From Paracoccaceae bacterium (GTDB taxonomy: Bacteria; Pseudomonadota; Alphaproteobacteria; Rhodobacterales; Rhodobacteraceae): 9,277 nucleotides of DNA. The notes beneath the pieces were generated by a model. The model had not been told where the DNA came from. It made no database searches and saw only the letters and a list, made by a program, of their open reading frames with translations. The translations under genes and the position numbers were made by a program. Numbering within the stretch: position 1 is the stretch's first letter; the number at the start of each line of letters is the position of its first letter. Positions 1-6,574 of the stretch are shown here, piece after piece. The stretch is taken from assembly GCA_026984895.1 (NCBI GenBank), contig JALSRF010000377.1:1-9277 (forward strand). Reading direction: 5' to 3'.

Positions 1-40
1 GTGCGGCGCGGTGGCGCGGGGGTGAGGCGCGCTCTGTGAA

Positions 41-117
41 TGGTCGGAGTGAGAGGATTCGAACCTCCGGCCCCTGCCTCCCGAAGACAGTGCTCTACCA
101 GGCTGAGCTACACTCCG
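41..117 (-). tRNA. tRNA-Pro, anticodon CGG
   Basis: Read on the minus strand this folds as a complete 77-nt cloverleaf with the 3' CCA encoded in the DNA (complement of 41-43). The acceptor stem pairs CGGAGTG with CACTCCG over seven base pairs, followed by discriminator A. The D arm is GCTC/GAGC around AGCCTGGTA. The anticodon stem CTGTC/GGCAG encloses the loop TTCGGGA, so the anticodon is CGG (complement of 81-83), which reads CCG proline codons. The variable loop has five bases. The T arm is GGAGG-TTCGAAT-CCTCT, with one G-U pair. CCG is expected to be heavily used in a genome this GC-rich. The gene lies about 100 bp downstream of livF on the same strand and has its own candidate promoter, so it need not depend on the transporter transcript. 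Confidence 0.97.
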
Positions 118-125
118 ATCACGGC

Positions 126-156
126 GCGATGCCGGCGGCGGGCCGATCGGCATCGC
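126..156 (-). other. 9-bp hairpin between livF and tRNA-Pro
   Basis: GCGATGCCG (126-134) and CGGCATCGC (148-156) are perfect inverted copies around a 13-base loop that itself contains CCGATCGG. On the minus strand the hairpin ends eight bases before the first base of mature tRNA-Pro. No T-run follows it, so it is not a classic Rho-independent terminator. It could be a leader hairpin of the tRNA precursor next to the RNase P cut, or a 3'-end stabiliser for readthrough transcripts from livF. The pairing is certain; the role is inference. Confidence 0.5.
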
Positions 157-176
157 AAACCCGCAAGCGCCCGGCG

Positions 177-205
177 TCTATCGTAAATCCGCGCACCCTT
201 GTCAA
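177..205 (-). promoter_or_regulatory. candidate tRNA-Pro promoter
   Basis: On the minus strand a perfect -35 hexamer TTGACA (complement of 200-205) is followed after 17 bases by GATAGA (complement of 177-182), a weak -10. It begins 12 bases after the livF stop codon and would start RNA about 170, giving a leader of roughly 50 bases before the tRNA. The -35 is convincing and the spacing is ideal; the -10 matches poorly, though -10 boxes are often degenerate in GC-rich alphaproteobacteria. Confidence 0.5.
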
Positions 206-217
206 GCGCGCATGCGC

Positions 218-1123
218 TCAGCCGCCCAGGAACAGCCGTCCGACATCCGGGTTTTCCAGCAGCGCGTCGCCGGTGTCGGCAATCGCGACCTCTCCGGCCA
301 CCAGAACATAGCCGATATCGGCGAATTCCAGCCCCTTGCGGGCGTTCTGTTCGACCATGATGACGGTTTTCCCGTCTTTCACCTGCAGTTCGGTCAGGAT
401 GTCGAAAACCATGTCGATGAACCGCGGTTCCAGCCCGATCGAGGGTTCGTCTACCAGCAGCACCTTTGGGTCCATCACCAACGCGCGGCTGATTTCCAGC
501 AGCCGGCGCTCGCCTCCCGAAAGCACCCGGGCGGGCTGGTTGGCCCGGGCCGCCAGCCGGTCGTAGCGTTCCAGCACGGCGTCGGCCTTCTGCGCGGCCA
601 GGGCGGGCGCGTCCAGCAGGTAGCCGCCCATCAACAGGTTTTCGCGCACCGTCATGTCGGGAAAGACCGAGTTGTCCTGAAGGATGTAGGCGATGCCCGA
701 ATTGGCCAGCTTGCGATTCGGCTTTTCGCGGGTCACATCGCGCCCGCCGATCGAGACGCTGCCCGAAGTGATATTGGTGAAGCCGTAGATCGAATGCAGC
801 ACCGTGGACTTGCCGGCGCCGTTGGGGCCGATCAGGCACAGCGACTGGCCTTCGCCGATGGCCAGTTCGACCCCATGCAGGATTTCCATCGCGCCATAGC
901 CGGCGACCAGGCTTTCGATGGTCAGCAGCGGCGCGTTTCCTGCCAGCGCGCGCAGCGCGGCGCGGTCCGGCTTTTCGCTGGCCAGCTTCTGCGCCTCTTC
1001 AGCCACCGCATCCACCGAAAGAACGGTATCCACATTGCCCTGGTGGTAGCCGCTGATGCGCTTTGCGGCCTTGCCCCGGCCGGCCTGCGCCGCCCTGTCT
1101 GCATCCTTGTTCGCGCCGGCCAT
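218..1123 (-). CDS. livF: HAAT-family ABC importer ATPase LivF, with N-terminal extension
   Basis: This is one of the two cytoplasmic ATP-hydrolysing subunits of the adjacent branched-chain-type amino acid importer. Its 301 residues carry Walker A GPNGAGKST at 99-107, the Q-loop glutamine at 149, the signature LSGGE at 201-205, Walker B VLLVDEP at 221-227 and VEQN at 257-260. In that last motif glutamine stands where most ABC ATPases have the switch histidine, as is usual for LivF. LivF proteins are normally about 235 residues; the ABC domain here starts near residue 66, leaving an extra hydrophilic N-terminus rich in Ala, Lys, Arg and Asp. I keep the long start because ATG at 1123 lies 1 nt past the livG stop and has a strong GGGAGGG Shine-Dalgarno seven bases upstream, and no other Met precedes the ABC domain. 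It is the last gene of the operon. Confidence 0.93.
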   Translation of the reverse strand: MAGANKDADRAAQAGRGKAAKRISGYHQGNVDTVLSVDAVAEEAQKLASEKPDRAALRALAGNAPLLTIESLVAGYGAMEILHGVELAIGEGQSLCLIGPNGAGKSTVLHSIYGFTNITSGSVSIGGRDVTREKPNRKLANSGIAYILQDNSVFPDMTVRENLLMGGYLLDAPALAAQKADAVLERYDRLAARANQPARVLSGGERRLLEISRALVMDPKVLLVDEPSIGLEPRFIDMVFDILTELQVKDGKTVIMVEQNARKGLEFADIGYVLVAGEVAIADTGDALLENPDVGRLFLGG

Positions 1124-1124
1124 G

Positions 1125-1874
1125 TCATTGCCCTCCCAGATAGGCTTCGATCACTTTCGGATCGTTCTGGATATCCTTCGGTGCGCCACGCGCGATCAGC
1201 TTGCCCCCGGCCAGCACGTTGATTTCCTGTGCCAGGTTCATCATCACGCGCATGTTGTGCTCGATCACGAAAAGCGTGACCCCGAAGCGTTCGTTGGCCT
1301 GCCGCAGCCGGTCGATCAGCCCGTTGATCAGCGTCGGGTTGATGCCCGCCGTGGGTTCGTCGAGCAGCAGCAGGTCGGGTTCGTTCATCAGCGCCATGGC
1401 GAATTCCAGAAGTTTCTGCTGCCCGAAGGAAAGCGAGCCCGCCATCAGGTGCCGCTTGGAGGCAAGGCCGACGAATTCCAGCAGTTCCTCGGCGCGGGCG
1501 CGATCCCGGGCGGTGGGGCGGTGCATCAGCGTGGCGATGTCGCCTTTTCGCATCGGTCGCGAGATCAGCATGTTCTTCACGCAGTCCAGGTCGTCATAGA
1601 CATGGGTCTGCTGGAAGGTGCGGATCAGGCCGAGGCGGGCGATTTCGGCGGTGCGCAGGTCCTTCAGTTCGCGCCCTTCGTAGACGATCGAGCCGGCATC
1701 GATCGGGTGATAGCCGGTGATCGAGCCGAACAGCGTCGATTTGCCCGAGCCATTGGGCCCGATCAGCCCGATGATCGCGCCGCGTGGAACCTCCAGTGAA
1801 ACGTCCTGATTGGCATAGACGCCGCCGAAACGCTTCGACACGCCCTTGAGCGAAAGGATGATGTCGCGTGTCAT
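1125..1874 (-). CDS. livG: HAAT-family ABC importer ATPase LivG
   Basis: This is the second ATPase subunit of the transporter and pairs with LivF beneath the LivH/LivM channel. The 249-residue protein has Walker A GPNGSGKST at 39-47, Q-loop RTFQQT around 88, the signature LSFGQQK at 148-154, Walker B LLLLDEP at 168-174 and the switch histidine H206 in VIEHN. LSFGQQK followed by EPTAGINP is characteristic of LivG as opposed to LivF. The same frame stays open far upstream, but the true start is ATG at 1874. It overlaps the livM stop as ATGA (1871-1874) and has AGGAGG seven bases upstream, so its translation is probably coupled to livM. Length and all motifs are normal for the family. Confidence 0.95.
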   Translation of the reverse strand: MTRDIILSLKGVSKRFGGVYANQDVSLEVPRGAIIGLIGPNGSGKSTLFGSITGYHPIDAGSIVYEGRELKDLRTAEIARLGLIRTFQQTHVYDDLDCVKNMLISRPMRKGDIATLMHRPTARDRARAEELLEFVGLASKRHLMAGSLSFGQQKLLEFAMALMNEPDLLLLDEPTAGINPTLINGLIDRLRQANERFGVTLFVIEHNMRVMMNLAQEINVLAGGKLIARGAPKDIQNDPKVIEAYLGGQ

Positions 1875-2911
1875 CGCGCGGCCTCCTGTCCGTGCGGGGC
1901 GCCAAGGCGGCGTCGCAGCGCATGCAGACCGCCCATGATCCCGTCCGGGAAGAACACCACGATGATCACGATCAGAAGCCCCAGCGCCACCCGTTGCCAG
2001 CCGAACAGGAAGGTCCAGAAGAATTCCTTGAACAGCTGAAACGCCACCGCGCCGATGATCGGCCCCCAGATCGTGCCCTTGCCGCCGATCAGCGGCATCA
2101 GGATCATCCAGACGCCGATGGTGGTCAGCGAAAACGCGACCTCGGTCGGGTCGATGAAATTCTTTCCGGCTCCGTAAAGCCCCCCGCCGACGGCGGTAAA
2201 GGCGGCCGCCACGGCCCAGGAGATCGCCTTCACGCGGGCGGTGGGCAGCCCCATCGCCTCGGCCTTGTCCTCGTTGTCGCGGATGGCGTTCATCACCAGC
2301 CCGAAACGCGTCCCGTGCAGCCAGACGAGAAACAGATAGAAGACCACCACCGTCGCGAGCCCGAGAAAATAGAGCAGGGTCGAAAGCTGCAACCCGTCCG
2401 GGGGCTGGAGAAAGTTCATCCCCGAGCCGCCGCCCAGAAACGAGAAGGTGCCGGCAAATTCCCCCGCGGCGACGCCAAGCCCGAGCGTGCCGACGGCAAA
2501 ATAGTGCCCGCGGGTCTGCAGCAGTTGCGCCCCCACGATCAGCGCGATCAGGAAATTCGCCACGGCGGCAATCGCAAGCCCGGCGATCAGCGATGCGACA
2601 TAGGCCGGCTCGCCGATCACGAAGGCCTCCAGGTTGCCGCCCTTGGCCGAGTTGTATTCCTGCAGCGAAAAGCCGCCCCAGAGCACCTGCGTGGAGGCCA
2701 CCAGATACATCCCGATCCCGAAGAACACGACGTTTCCGAACGAGTTGTAGCCCATCTGCCCGCCCAGCATGTCCCAGCCAAGCGCGATGAGAATGAACAC
2801 CATCACGTCCACCAGCTGCGCCATGTTGTTGGGCAGCGCGAACGGCGCCGCGACGGCGAGCGCGACAAAGGCCAGCATGGCCAGCCACTGCGCGGCAGTC
2901 TGTTTCAGCAT
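1871..2911 (-). CDS. livM: HAAT-family ABC importer permease LivM
   Basis: This is an integral inner-membrane subunit that forms the translocation path together with LivH. The 346-residue protein is strongly hydrophobic, with membrane segments at roughly 10-27, 32-50, 57-73, 103-130, 137-155, 178-198, 229-248, 260-275, 281-300 and 308-322. The cytoplasmic loop RFGLVMNAIRDNEDKAEAMG (202-221) is the EAA-type motif that contacts the ATPases. The C-terminal FFPDGIMGG is typical of LivM. A Shine-Dalgarno GAGGAGG runs directly out of the livH stop codon (TGAGGAGG), five bases before ATG at 2911. Its stop overlaps the livG start by four bases. The length fits the family. Confidence 0.95.
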   Translation of the reverse strand: MLKQTAAQWLAMLAFVALAVAAPFALPNNMAQLVDVMVFILIALGWDMLGGQMGYNSFGNVVFFGIGMYLVASTQVLWGGFSLQEYNSAKGGNLEAFVIGEPAYVASLIAGLAIAAVANFLIALIVGAQLLQTRGHYFAVGTLGLGVAAGEFAGTFSFLGGGSGMNFLQPPDGLQLSTLLYFLGLATVVVFYLFLVWLHGTRFGLVMNAIRDNEDKAEAMGLPTARVKAISWAVAAAFTAVGGGLYGAGKNFIDPTEVAFSLTTIGVWMILMPLIGGKGTIWGPIIGAVAFQLFKEFFWTFLFGWQRVALGLLIVIIVVFFPDGIMGGLHALRRRLGAPHGQEAAR

Positions 2912-2921
2912 CCCCGCCTCC

Positions 2922-3866
2922 TCATTTCAGGTATTGCCGGTGCCTGCGCACGATCCATGCGCGCACCAGAAGCGTGATCGGCACGATGATGAACACCATG
3001 CCGTTCTGATATTCCGGCCCCAGGATGAACCCCGCGTAGTTTTCGTAGACCCCCAGACCGAGGGCCGCAAAGATCACGCCGACGATATTGCCGATACCGG
3101 CAAGGATCACGATGGCAAAGCTTCTCAGCGTATAGATGAACCCCTGAAACGGGTGCAGCACGAAAACGAAGGCGACGATCGAGCCGGCAATGCCGCAGAT
3201 CGCGCCGTTGAGCGCATAGGTCATCGCATAGATGCGGTCGGTGTCGATCCCCATGATGCGCGCGGCCTGTGCGTTTTGCGCGGTGGCACGCATGGCCCGC
3301 CCGAAGCGCGTGTAGCGCACCAGCAACACGATCAGAACCGCGGCGACCACCCCGAGCACCGCACCGAAGGCCCGCGAACCGGGCACGTTCACCATGTAGT
3401 CGAGAAAGGCGAATGTGGGCAGTTGCGCGTCCACCACGCGCTCTTCGGCGGTGAACAGCTGGTTCATGGTCTGCTGCAGCACCAGTTCGATCCCGAAGGT
3501 CGCCAGCAGCGAGATGAACAGGTCGCGCTCCAGGATGCGCTGCACCACGAGGCGGAAGATGGCATAGGACAGCGCCGCCCCCGCCGCCGCCGCGACCGGC
3601 ATCGAGATCACGATCCACAGGATCGGCGGCGCCCCCGGGGCCAGGCCCGACAGCGCCCGCACGACATAAAACGAGATGTAGCCGCCAAAGACCACATAGG
3701 CGCCCTGGGTCACGTTGATGATGTTCATCACCCCCCAGACCAGCGCCATTCCGTAGGCGATCAGCGCAAAAAGCGCCCCCACCAGCAGCCCGTTCACGAT
3801 CAGTTCCAGGTTCAGAACCGGCGCCAGACTGGTCAGCAGGTTGATGTTTGCAAGAATGTTGTCCAT
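2922..3866 (-). CDS. livH: HAAT-family ABC importer permease LivH
   Basis: This is the second channel-forming membrane subunit of the importer. The 314-residue protein opens with a long hydrophobic stretch (about 18-50) containing GLLVGALFALIAYGMALVWG, a family hallmark. It also has ERDLFISLLATFG at 113-125 and the EAA-type ATPase-contact loop FGRAMRATAQNAQAARIMGI at 188-207. An in-frame ATG exists 12 codons upstream at 3902. I prefer ATG at 3866 because it has GAAAGG nine bases before it, whereas the upstream ATG lies inside the livK-livH hairpin and would add a non-hydrophobic tail (MVSGPGSERRAP). The bases just before the start, AGGCGTGCGCCT, form a small dyad touching the Shine-Dalgarno that could weaken initiation. 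livM starts ten bases after its stop. Confidence 0.93.
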   Translation of the reverse strand: MDNILANINLLTSLAPVLNLELIVNGLLVGALFALIAYGMALVWGVMNIINVTQGAYVVFGGYISFYVVRALSGLAPGAPPILWIVISMPVAAAAGAALSYAIFRLVVQRILERDLFISLLATFGIELVLQQTMNQLFTAEERVVDAQLPTFAFLDYMVNVPGSRAFGAVLGVVAAVLIVLLVRYTRFGRAMRATAQNAQAARIMGIDTDRIYAMTYALNGAICGIAGSIVAFVFVLHPFQGFIYTLRSFAIVILAGIGNIVGVIFAALGLGVYENYAGFILGPEYQNGMVFIIVPITLLVRAWIVRRHRQYLK

Positions 3867-3901
3867 AGGCGCACGCCTTTCACTGCCGGGCCCCGATACC
3901 A

Positions 3902-3925
3902 CGAAGGGGCACGAGTGCCCCTTCG
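3902..3925 (-). promoter_or_regulatory. livK-livH intergenic hairpin
   Basis: CGAAGGGGCA (3902-3911) and TGCCCCTTCG (3916-3925) pair perfectly over ten bases around a four-base loop. The hairpin sits in the 82-nt spacer between the livK stop and livH. No T-run follows on the minus strand, so full termination is unlikely. A structure here would protect the 3' end of a livK-only message and so raise binding protein over membrane subunits, as known for other binding-protein-dependent operons such as the malE-malF intergenic region. The structure is seen; the function is inferred. Confidence 0.6.
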
Positions 3926-3948
3926 CATTTCACGGATTTTCCGCGGTC

Positions 3949-5154
3949 CTACTTCGGACGCGGATAGATGACCTTGGCTTCGGCCCATTTGGTGGGCGCA
4001 ACCACCTTCAGTTCGCCGTTTTGCACCTGATACAGAACCATCGGCTTGGCCGTGTTCTTGCCGGTCTCGTCGAACTTGATGTTGCCGTAGAAGGTCTGCA
4101 TGTCGGTGGCCGCCAGCGCATCGCGCACGGCCGACTGATCAAGCGAACCCGCCCGGCGGAAGGCATCGGCAAAGACTTCGACAGCGGCCGCGGACTCGGC
4201 AGCCTGATAGGGCGGCGCGTAGCCGTACTTTTCCTTGAAGGCCTTGGCGAAATCGGCGGCCGAGCCGAACAGATCGTCGCGATAGGTCAGCGTGGGGGCC
4301 CATTGTGCGGCGCACAGCGTGTTTTCAGCCGCGGCGCCGAACTTGCCGACGATGTCGGCCGAATCGCAATGGGTCATCGCCAGCATCGGGACATAGACAT
4401 TCTGTTCGGACAGCTGGCGAATGGCGGTCGCCGCGCCCTTGGAATGGCCCGAAACCACCAGCAGGTCCGGCTTGAGCGCGCGCACCTTGGAAAGCGTCGG
4501 GGTCATGTCGTTCAGGTCCTTGGGCAGCTTGTCGTCGATCACGATCTTCATGCCCAGCGCGGTGGCATCGTCCATCACACCGGCGCGGATGTCCTGGCTG
4601 AACGGGTCGTTCTGCATGGCCATTGCCACCTTCAGGCTGGACGGGTCGCGCCCCTCGGCCTTGGCCATTTCCGCCGCCAGGGCAACCGCCGACGCCAGAT
4701 ACTGCTCGGAGGTCGAAAGCACGGCGAAGGTGTATTTGTAGCCGTTGGTAAAGAGCGAACGCGACGCGCCGTTGGCCTCGACCATGGGCACGCCGTGCTT
4801 TTCGGTGACCGGCGCGATGGCCTTGGTCAGCCCCGACGAATACGGTCCAAGCAGGAACTTGATGCCGTCCTGGCTGATCAGCCGCTCGGCCAGTTCGGCC
4901 CCGCGCGCCGGCGTGCTTTCGTCGTCGTAGTACTTGATGGCAAGCGTATAGGTCTTGTCGCCGACCTTGATGCCGCCCGCGGCGTTGATGGCCTCGACGG
5001 CCATGTTGTAGCCGTTCATGGTATGCTGCCCGTTGGTCGAGTATTTCCCCGACTGCGAAACGGCAGCGCCAAGGGTGATGGTGTCCGCAAACGCACCATG
5101 TGCGAACGCGGTAGCGGCAAGGGCCACGGCCCCTGCGAAAAGCGAATGTTTCAT
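3949..5154 (-). CDS. livK: periplasmic substrate-binding protein of the HAAT ABC importer (LivK-like)
   Basis: This is the receptor that captures substrate in the periplasm and delivers it to LivHMGF. The 401-residue precursor starts with a clear Sec signal peptide (KH, then a hydrophobic stretch at 4-19) ending AFA, with cleavage expected after residue 23. The mature chain is a type I periplasmic binding protein (Peripla_BP_6-like): ITLGAAVSQSGKYS at 26-39, YDDESTPARGAELAERLI at 76-93 and LLGPYSSGLT at 101-110. Residues in LLGPYSSGLT and EANGASRSL usually line the ligand cleft. The only cysteines, C263 and C281, are close together and could form a disulfide. ATG at 5154 has a strong GGGAGGA Shine-Dalgarno. 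Leu/Ile/Val is the default substrate guess, but this family also binds amides, urea and aromatic acids, so I leave the ligand open. Confidence 0.93.
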   Translation of the reverse strand: MKHSLFAGAVALAATAFAHGAFADTITLGAAVSQSGKYSTNGQHTMNGYNMAVEAINAAGGIKVGDKTYTLAIKYYDDESTPARGAELAERLISQDGIKFLLGPYSSGLTKAIAPVTEKHGVPMVEANGASRSLFTNGYKYTFAVLSTSEQYLASAVALAAEMAKAEGRDPSSLKVAMAMQNDPFSQDIRAGVMDDATALGMKIVIDDKLPKDLNDMTPTLSKVRALKPDLLVVSGHSKGAATAIRQLSEQNVYVPMLAMTHCDSADIVGKFGAAAENTLCAAQWAPTLTYRDDLFGSAADFAKAFKEKYGYAPPYQAAESAAAVEVFADAFRRAGSLDQSAVRDALAATDMQTFYGNIKFDETGKNTAKPMVLYQVQNGELKVVAPTKWAEAKVIYPRPK

Positions 5155-5270
5155 TTTTCCTCCCGGATTGCGTTATTTCGCCCGCCGAAACTGACACGTT
5201 TTTTCCCCACGGTCAAAACGGTAACGGCAGTTTCCGCCGGAAAGTGCCGACAGCGGGTTGAAAACCCCGA
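5155..5270 (-). promoter_or_regulatory. livK upstream control region with two dyads
   Basis: This is the 116-bp gap between the stop of the DMT transporter gene and livK. On the minus strand TTGACC (complement of 5211-5216) with a 17-base spacer to CAGTTT (complement of 5188-5193) is a possible but weak promoter. Two inverted repeats flank it: TTTCCG-C-CGGAAA at 5231-5243, about 14 bases upstream of the -35, and TTTCG-CCCGC-CGAAA at 5176-5190, close to the expected start point. Either could be an operator. A short GGGTT-TTC-AACCC hairpin (5255-5267) follows the transporter stop without a T-run. An importer of this type would be expected to be regulated; which protein binds is unknown. Confidence 0.4.
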
Positions 5271-6227
5271 TCAGCGCGGTTTGCCCTCGTGCCAGCGGCG
5301 CAGAAATGCGGAAACCCGGAAGGTCGTGGCCAGCTCCAGCCGGCTGCGCGTGCGCAAGACCGGCGTGTTGGTGCTGACGGTGCCGCGGCTTTCGCGAAAG
5401 ACGATGTAAAGACCGGACAGGATGACCACGGCCGCGCCGATCAGCGTCATGCGGTCCGGCCATTCGTCGAAGAACCAGGCGCCAAGGACGGTGGCCCAGA
5501 TGATCTGCGAATATTGCATCGGGGCGACCACCGCCGCTTCGCCGTTGTTGTAGGCGGCGATCAGAAACAGGCCGGCGCTGAACCCGAGAACGGAAATGAC
5601 CGCGTTCATCCCCAGATCGATCACCGGCATCGGCACATAGACGAATGCCAGGACCGCGGCCATCACCACGAAATTGGCCAGCATCGGGTAGATCAGCAGC
5701 ACCACGGTGCGCTCCTCGCGCCCGATCTTGCGGATGATCACCGAGGCAAGCGCGCTGCTGGTGGCCGCCGCCAGGGCGGCGACATGGCCCAGGCTCAGCG
5801 GTGCCTGGCCGGGGCGCAACACCACGATCACCCCGGCAAGCCCGATGAAGACGGCCAGCCAGCGATGCAGCCCGACGCGTTCGCCCAGAATGGGGATCGA
5901 CAACACCGTGATCAGCAGCGGCGTCGCAAACAGCACCGAGTAGGTCTGTGCCAGGGGCAGCACCGAGAACGCATAGAACGCCGAGGTGCTGGTCACCACG
6001 GCGGCCACCATGCGCGCCGCGATCCACCAGGGATGCATCGGGCGCAGGTGCCCCGAGGTCGGATCGCGCATCAGCATCAGCATGACCAGCGGAAAGCTCA
6101 TCAGCACGCTGAAGAAGATGATCTGAAACGGCGCATAGCGCATGCCAAGCGTTTTCACCACCACGTCGTGGGTGGCGAAAATCCCGAAAGCGGCAAGCGC
6201 AAAAAGAACGCCTCTGAGGTTCGACAT
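5271..6227 (-). CDS. DMT-superfamily (EamA) membrane transporter
   Basis: This is a ten-helix inner-membrane carrier of the drug/metabolite transporter superfamily. The 318 residues show two tandem EamA halves, about 5-138 and 148-278. Each ends with the family pattern of an acidic glycine- or tryptophan-containing turn and a final helix: ILGERVGLHRW near 113-123 followed by GLAGVIVVLRPG, and WFFDEWPDRMTLIGAAVVIL at 251-270 followed by SGLYIVFRES. A basic C-terminal tail of about 38 residues follows the last helix. I place the start at ATG 6227, because the in-frame ATG 19 codons upstream would add a non-hydrophobic leader; the Shine-Dalgarno at either is weak. Members export amino acids, take up S-adenosylmethionine or carry other metabolites, so the substrate cannot be assigned. 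It reads toward livK but is separated from it by 116 bp. Confidence 0.9.
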   Translation of the reverse strand: MSNLRGVLFALAAFGIFATHDVVVKTLGMRYAPFQIIFFSVLMSFPLVMLMLMRDPTSGHLRPMHPWWIAARMVAAVVTSTSAFYAFSVLPLAQTYSVLFATPLLITVLSIPILGERVGLHRWLAVFIGLAGVIVVLRPGQAPLSLGHVAALAAATSSALASVIIRKIGREERTVVLLIYPMLANFVVMAAVLAFVYVPMPVIDLGMNAVISVLGFSAGLFLIAAYNNGEAAVVAPMQYSQIIWATVLGAWFFDEWPDRMTLIGAAVVILSGLYIVFRESRGTVSTNTPVLRTRSRLELATTFRVSAFLRRWHEGKPR

Positions 6228-6255
6228 TGGCCCGGTTCCCGTAGTTGCGTCCCCA

Positions 6256-6284
6256 GACCTGAGCCAATCCGGGCCACGGGTCAA
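6256..6284 (-). promoter_or_regulatory. weak candidate promoter of the DMT transporter gene
   Basis: On the minus strand TTGACC (complement of 6279-6284) precedes CAGGTC (complement of 6256-6261) with a 17-base spacer. This resembles the hexamers proposed upstream of livK. The start codon would lie roughly 20 bases past the expected RNA start. The -10 is poor, so this is only a suggestion based on -35 match and spacing. An 8-bp inverted repeat, TGGCCCGG (6228-6235) and CCGGGCCA (6269-6276), spans the same stretch. Confidence 0.25.
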
Positions 6285-6503
6285 CAGCAGAAGGCTGCCG
6301 CAGGCCGGCCTGCCGCATCGCCGCCGCCGCTGCCTTGCTTCCGCCGGTCAGCCGGGTGCGCGGACCGGGCATGCGCTTTTCAGCCGTGTCGTTGCGCAGG
6401 CGCGTGCCGGCAGGCGGGAAGGGGACGCAGATGTGTCGGGGTCGGTGCGCGGGCGCGTGCGCGGCGGCAGACGGGGGCCGGCACATCGCGCGCCGGCACA
6501 CAA

Positions 6504-6543
6504 GGACACAGGCGGGCGCAGGGGGACACAGGCGGGCGCAGGG
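6504..6543. repeat. two perfect 20-bp tandem copies
   Basis: The unit GGACACAGGCGGGCGCAGGG occurs at 6504-6523 and again, without a mismatch, at 6524-6543. It lies in the leuB-DMT intergenic gap, about 30 bp past the leuB stop. Two identical copies suggest a recent duplication by slippage or unequal recombination. Copy number may vary between related strains. No function is implied. Confidence 0.9.
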
Positions 6544-6574
6544 GCTGTGCGCGCTTCGACCGCGCAAGGCGCTG

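Larger units (their letters stand above)
6228..6574. other. 347-bp non-coding gap between leuB and the DMT transporter
   Basis: I find no supportable gene here on either strand. Open frames that cross it are rich in Arg, Ala and Gly with no family features and are shadows of GC-rich composition. Contents are the candidate promoter and 8-bp inverted repeat near the transporter start, a direct repeat GCCGGCACA (6477-6485 and 6492-6500), a 20-bp tandem duplication (6504-6543), and a 6-bp hairpin TGCGCG/CGCGCA (6548-6553 and 6561-6566) just past the leuB stop. That hairpin lacks a T-run, so the leuB transcript end is undefined. The central part (about 6300-6500) is extremely GC-rich with no clear signal. 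Confidence 0.7.

Noticed and set aside
1..40. Possible gene or signal to the left of tRNA-Pro.
   Set aside because: Only 40 bases are present and they show no tRNA, hairpin with T-run or coding signal.
1875..2888. Upstream extension of the livG frame, which would make a 587-residue protein.
   Set aside because: The extension is a shadow of livM in another frame. ATG at 1874 with its Shine-Dalgarno and ATGA overlap gives a normal-length LivG.
1868..5409. Several 370-520 codon plus-strand open frames opposite the liv operon.
   Set aside because: They lie over livM, livH and livK, show no family motifs and have shadow-like composition. The minus-strand genes carry full domain evidence.
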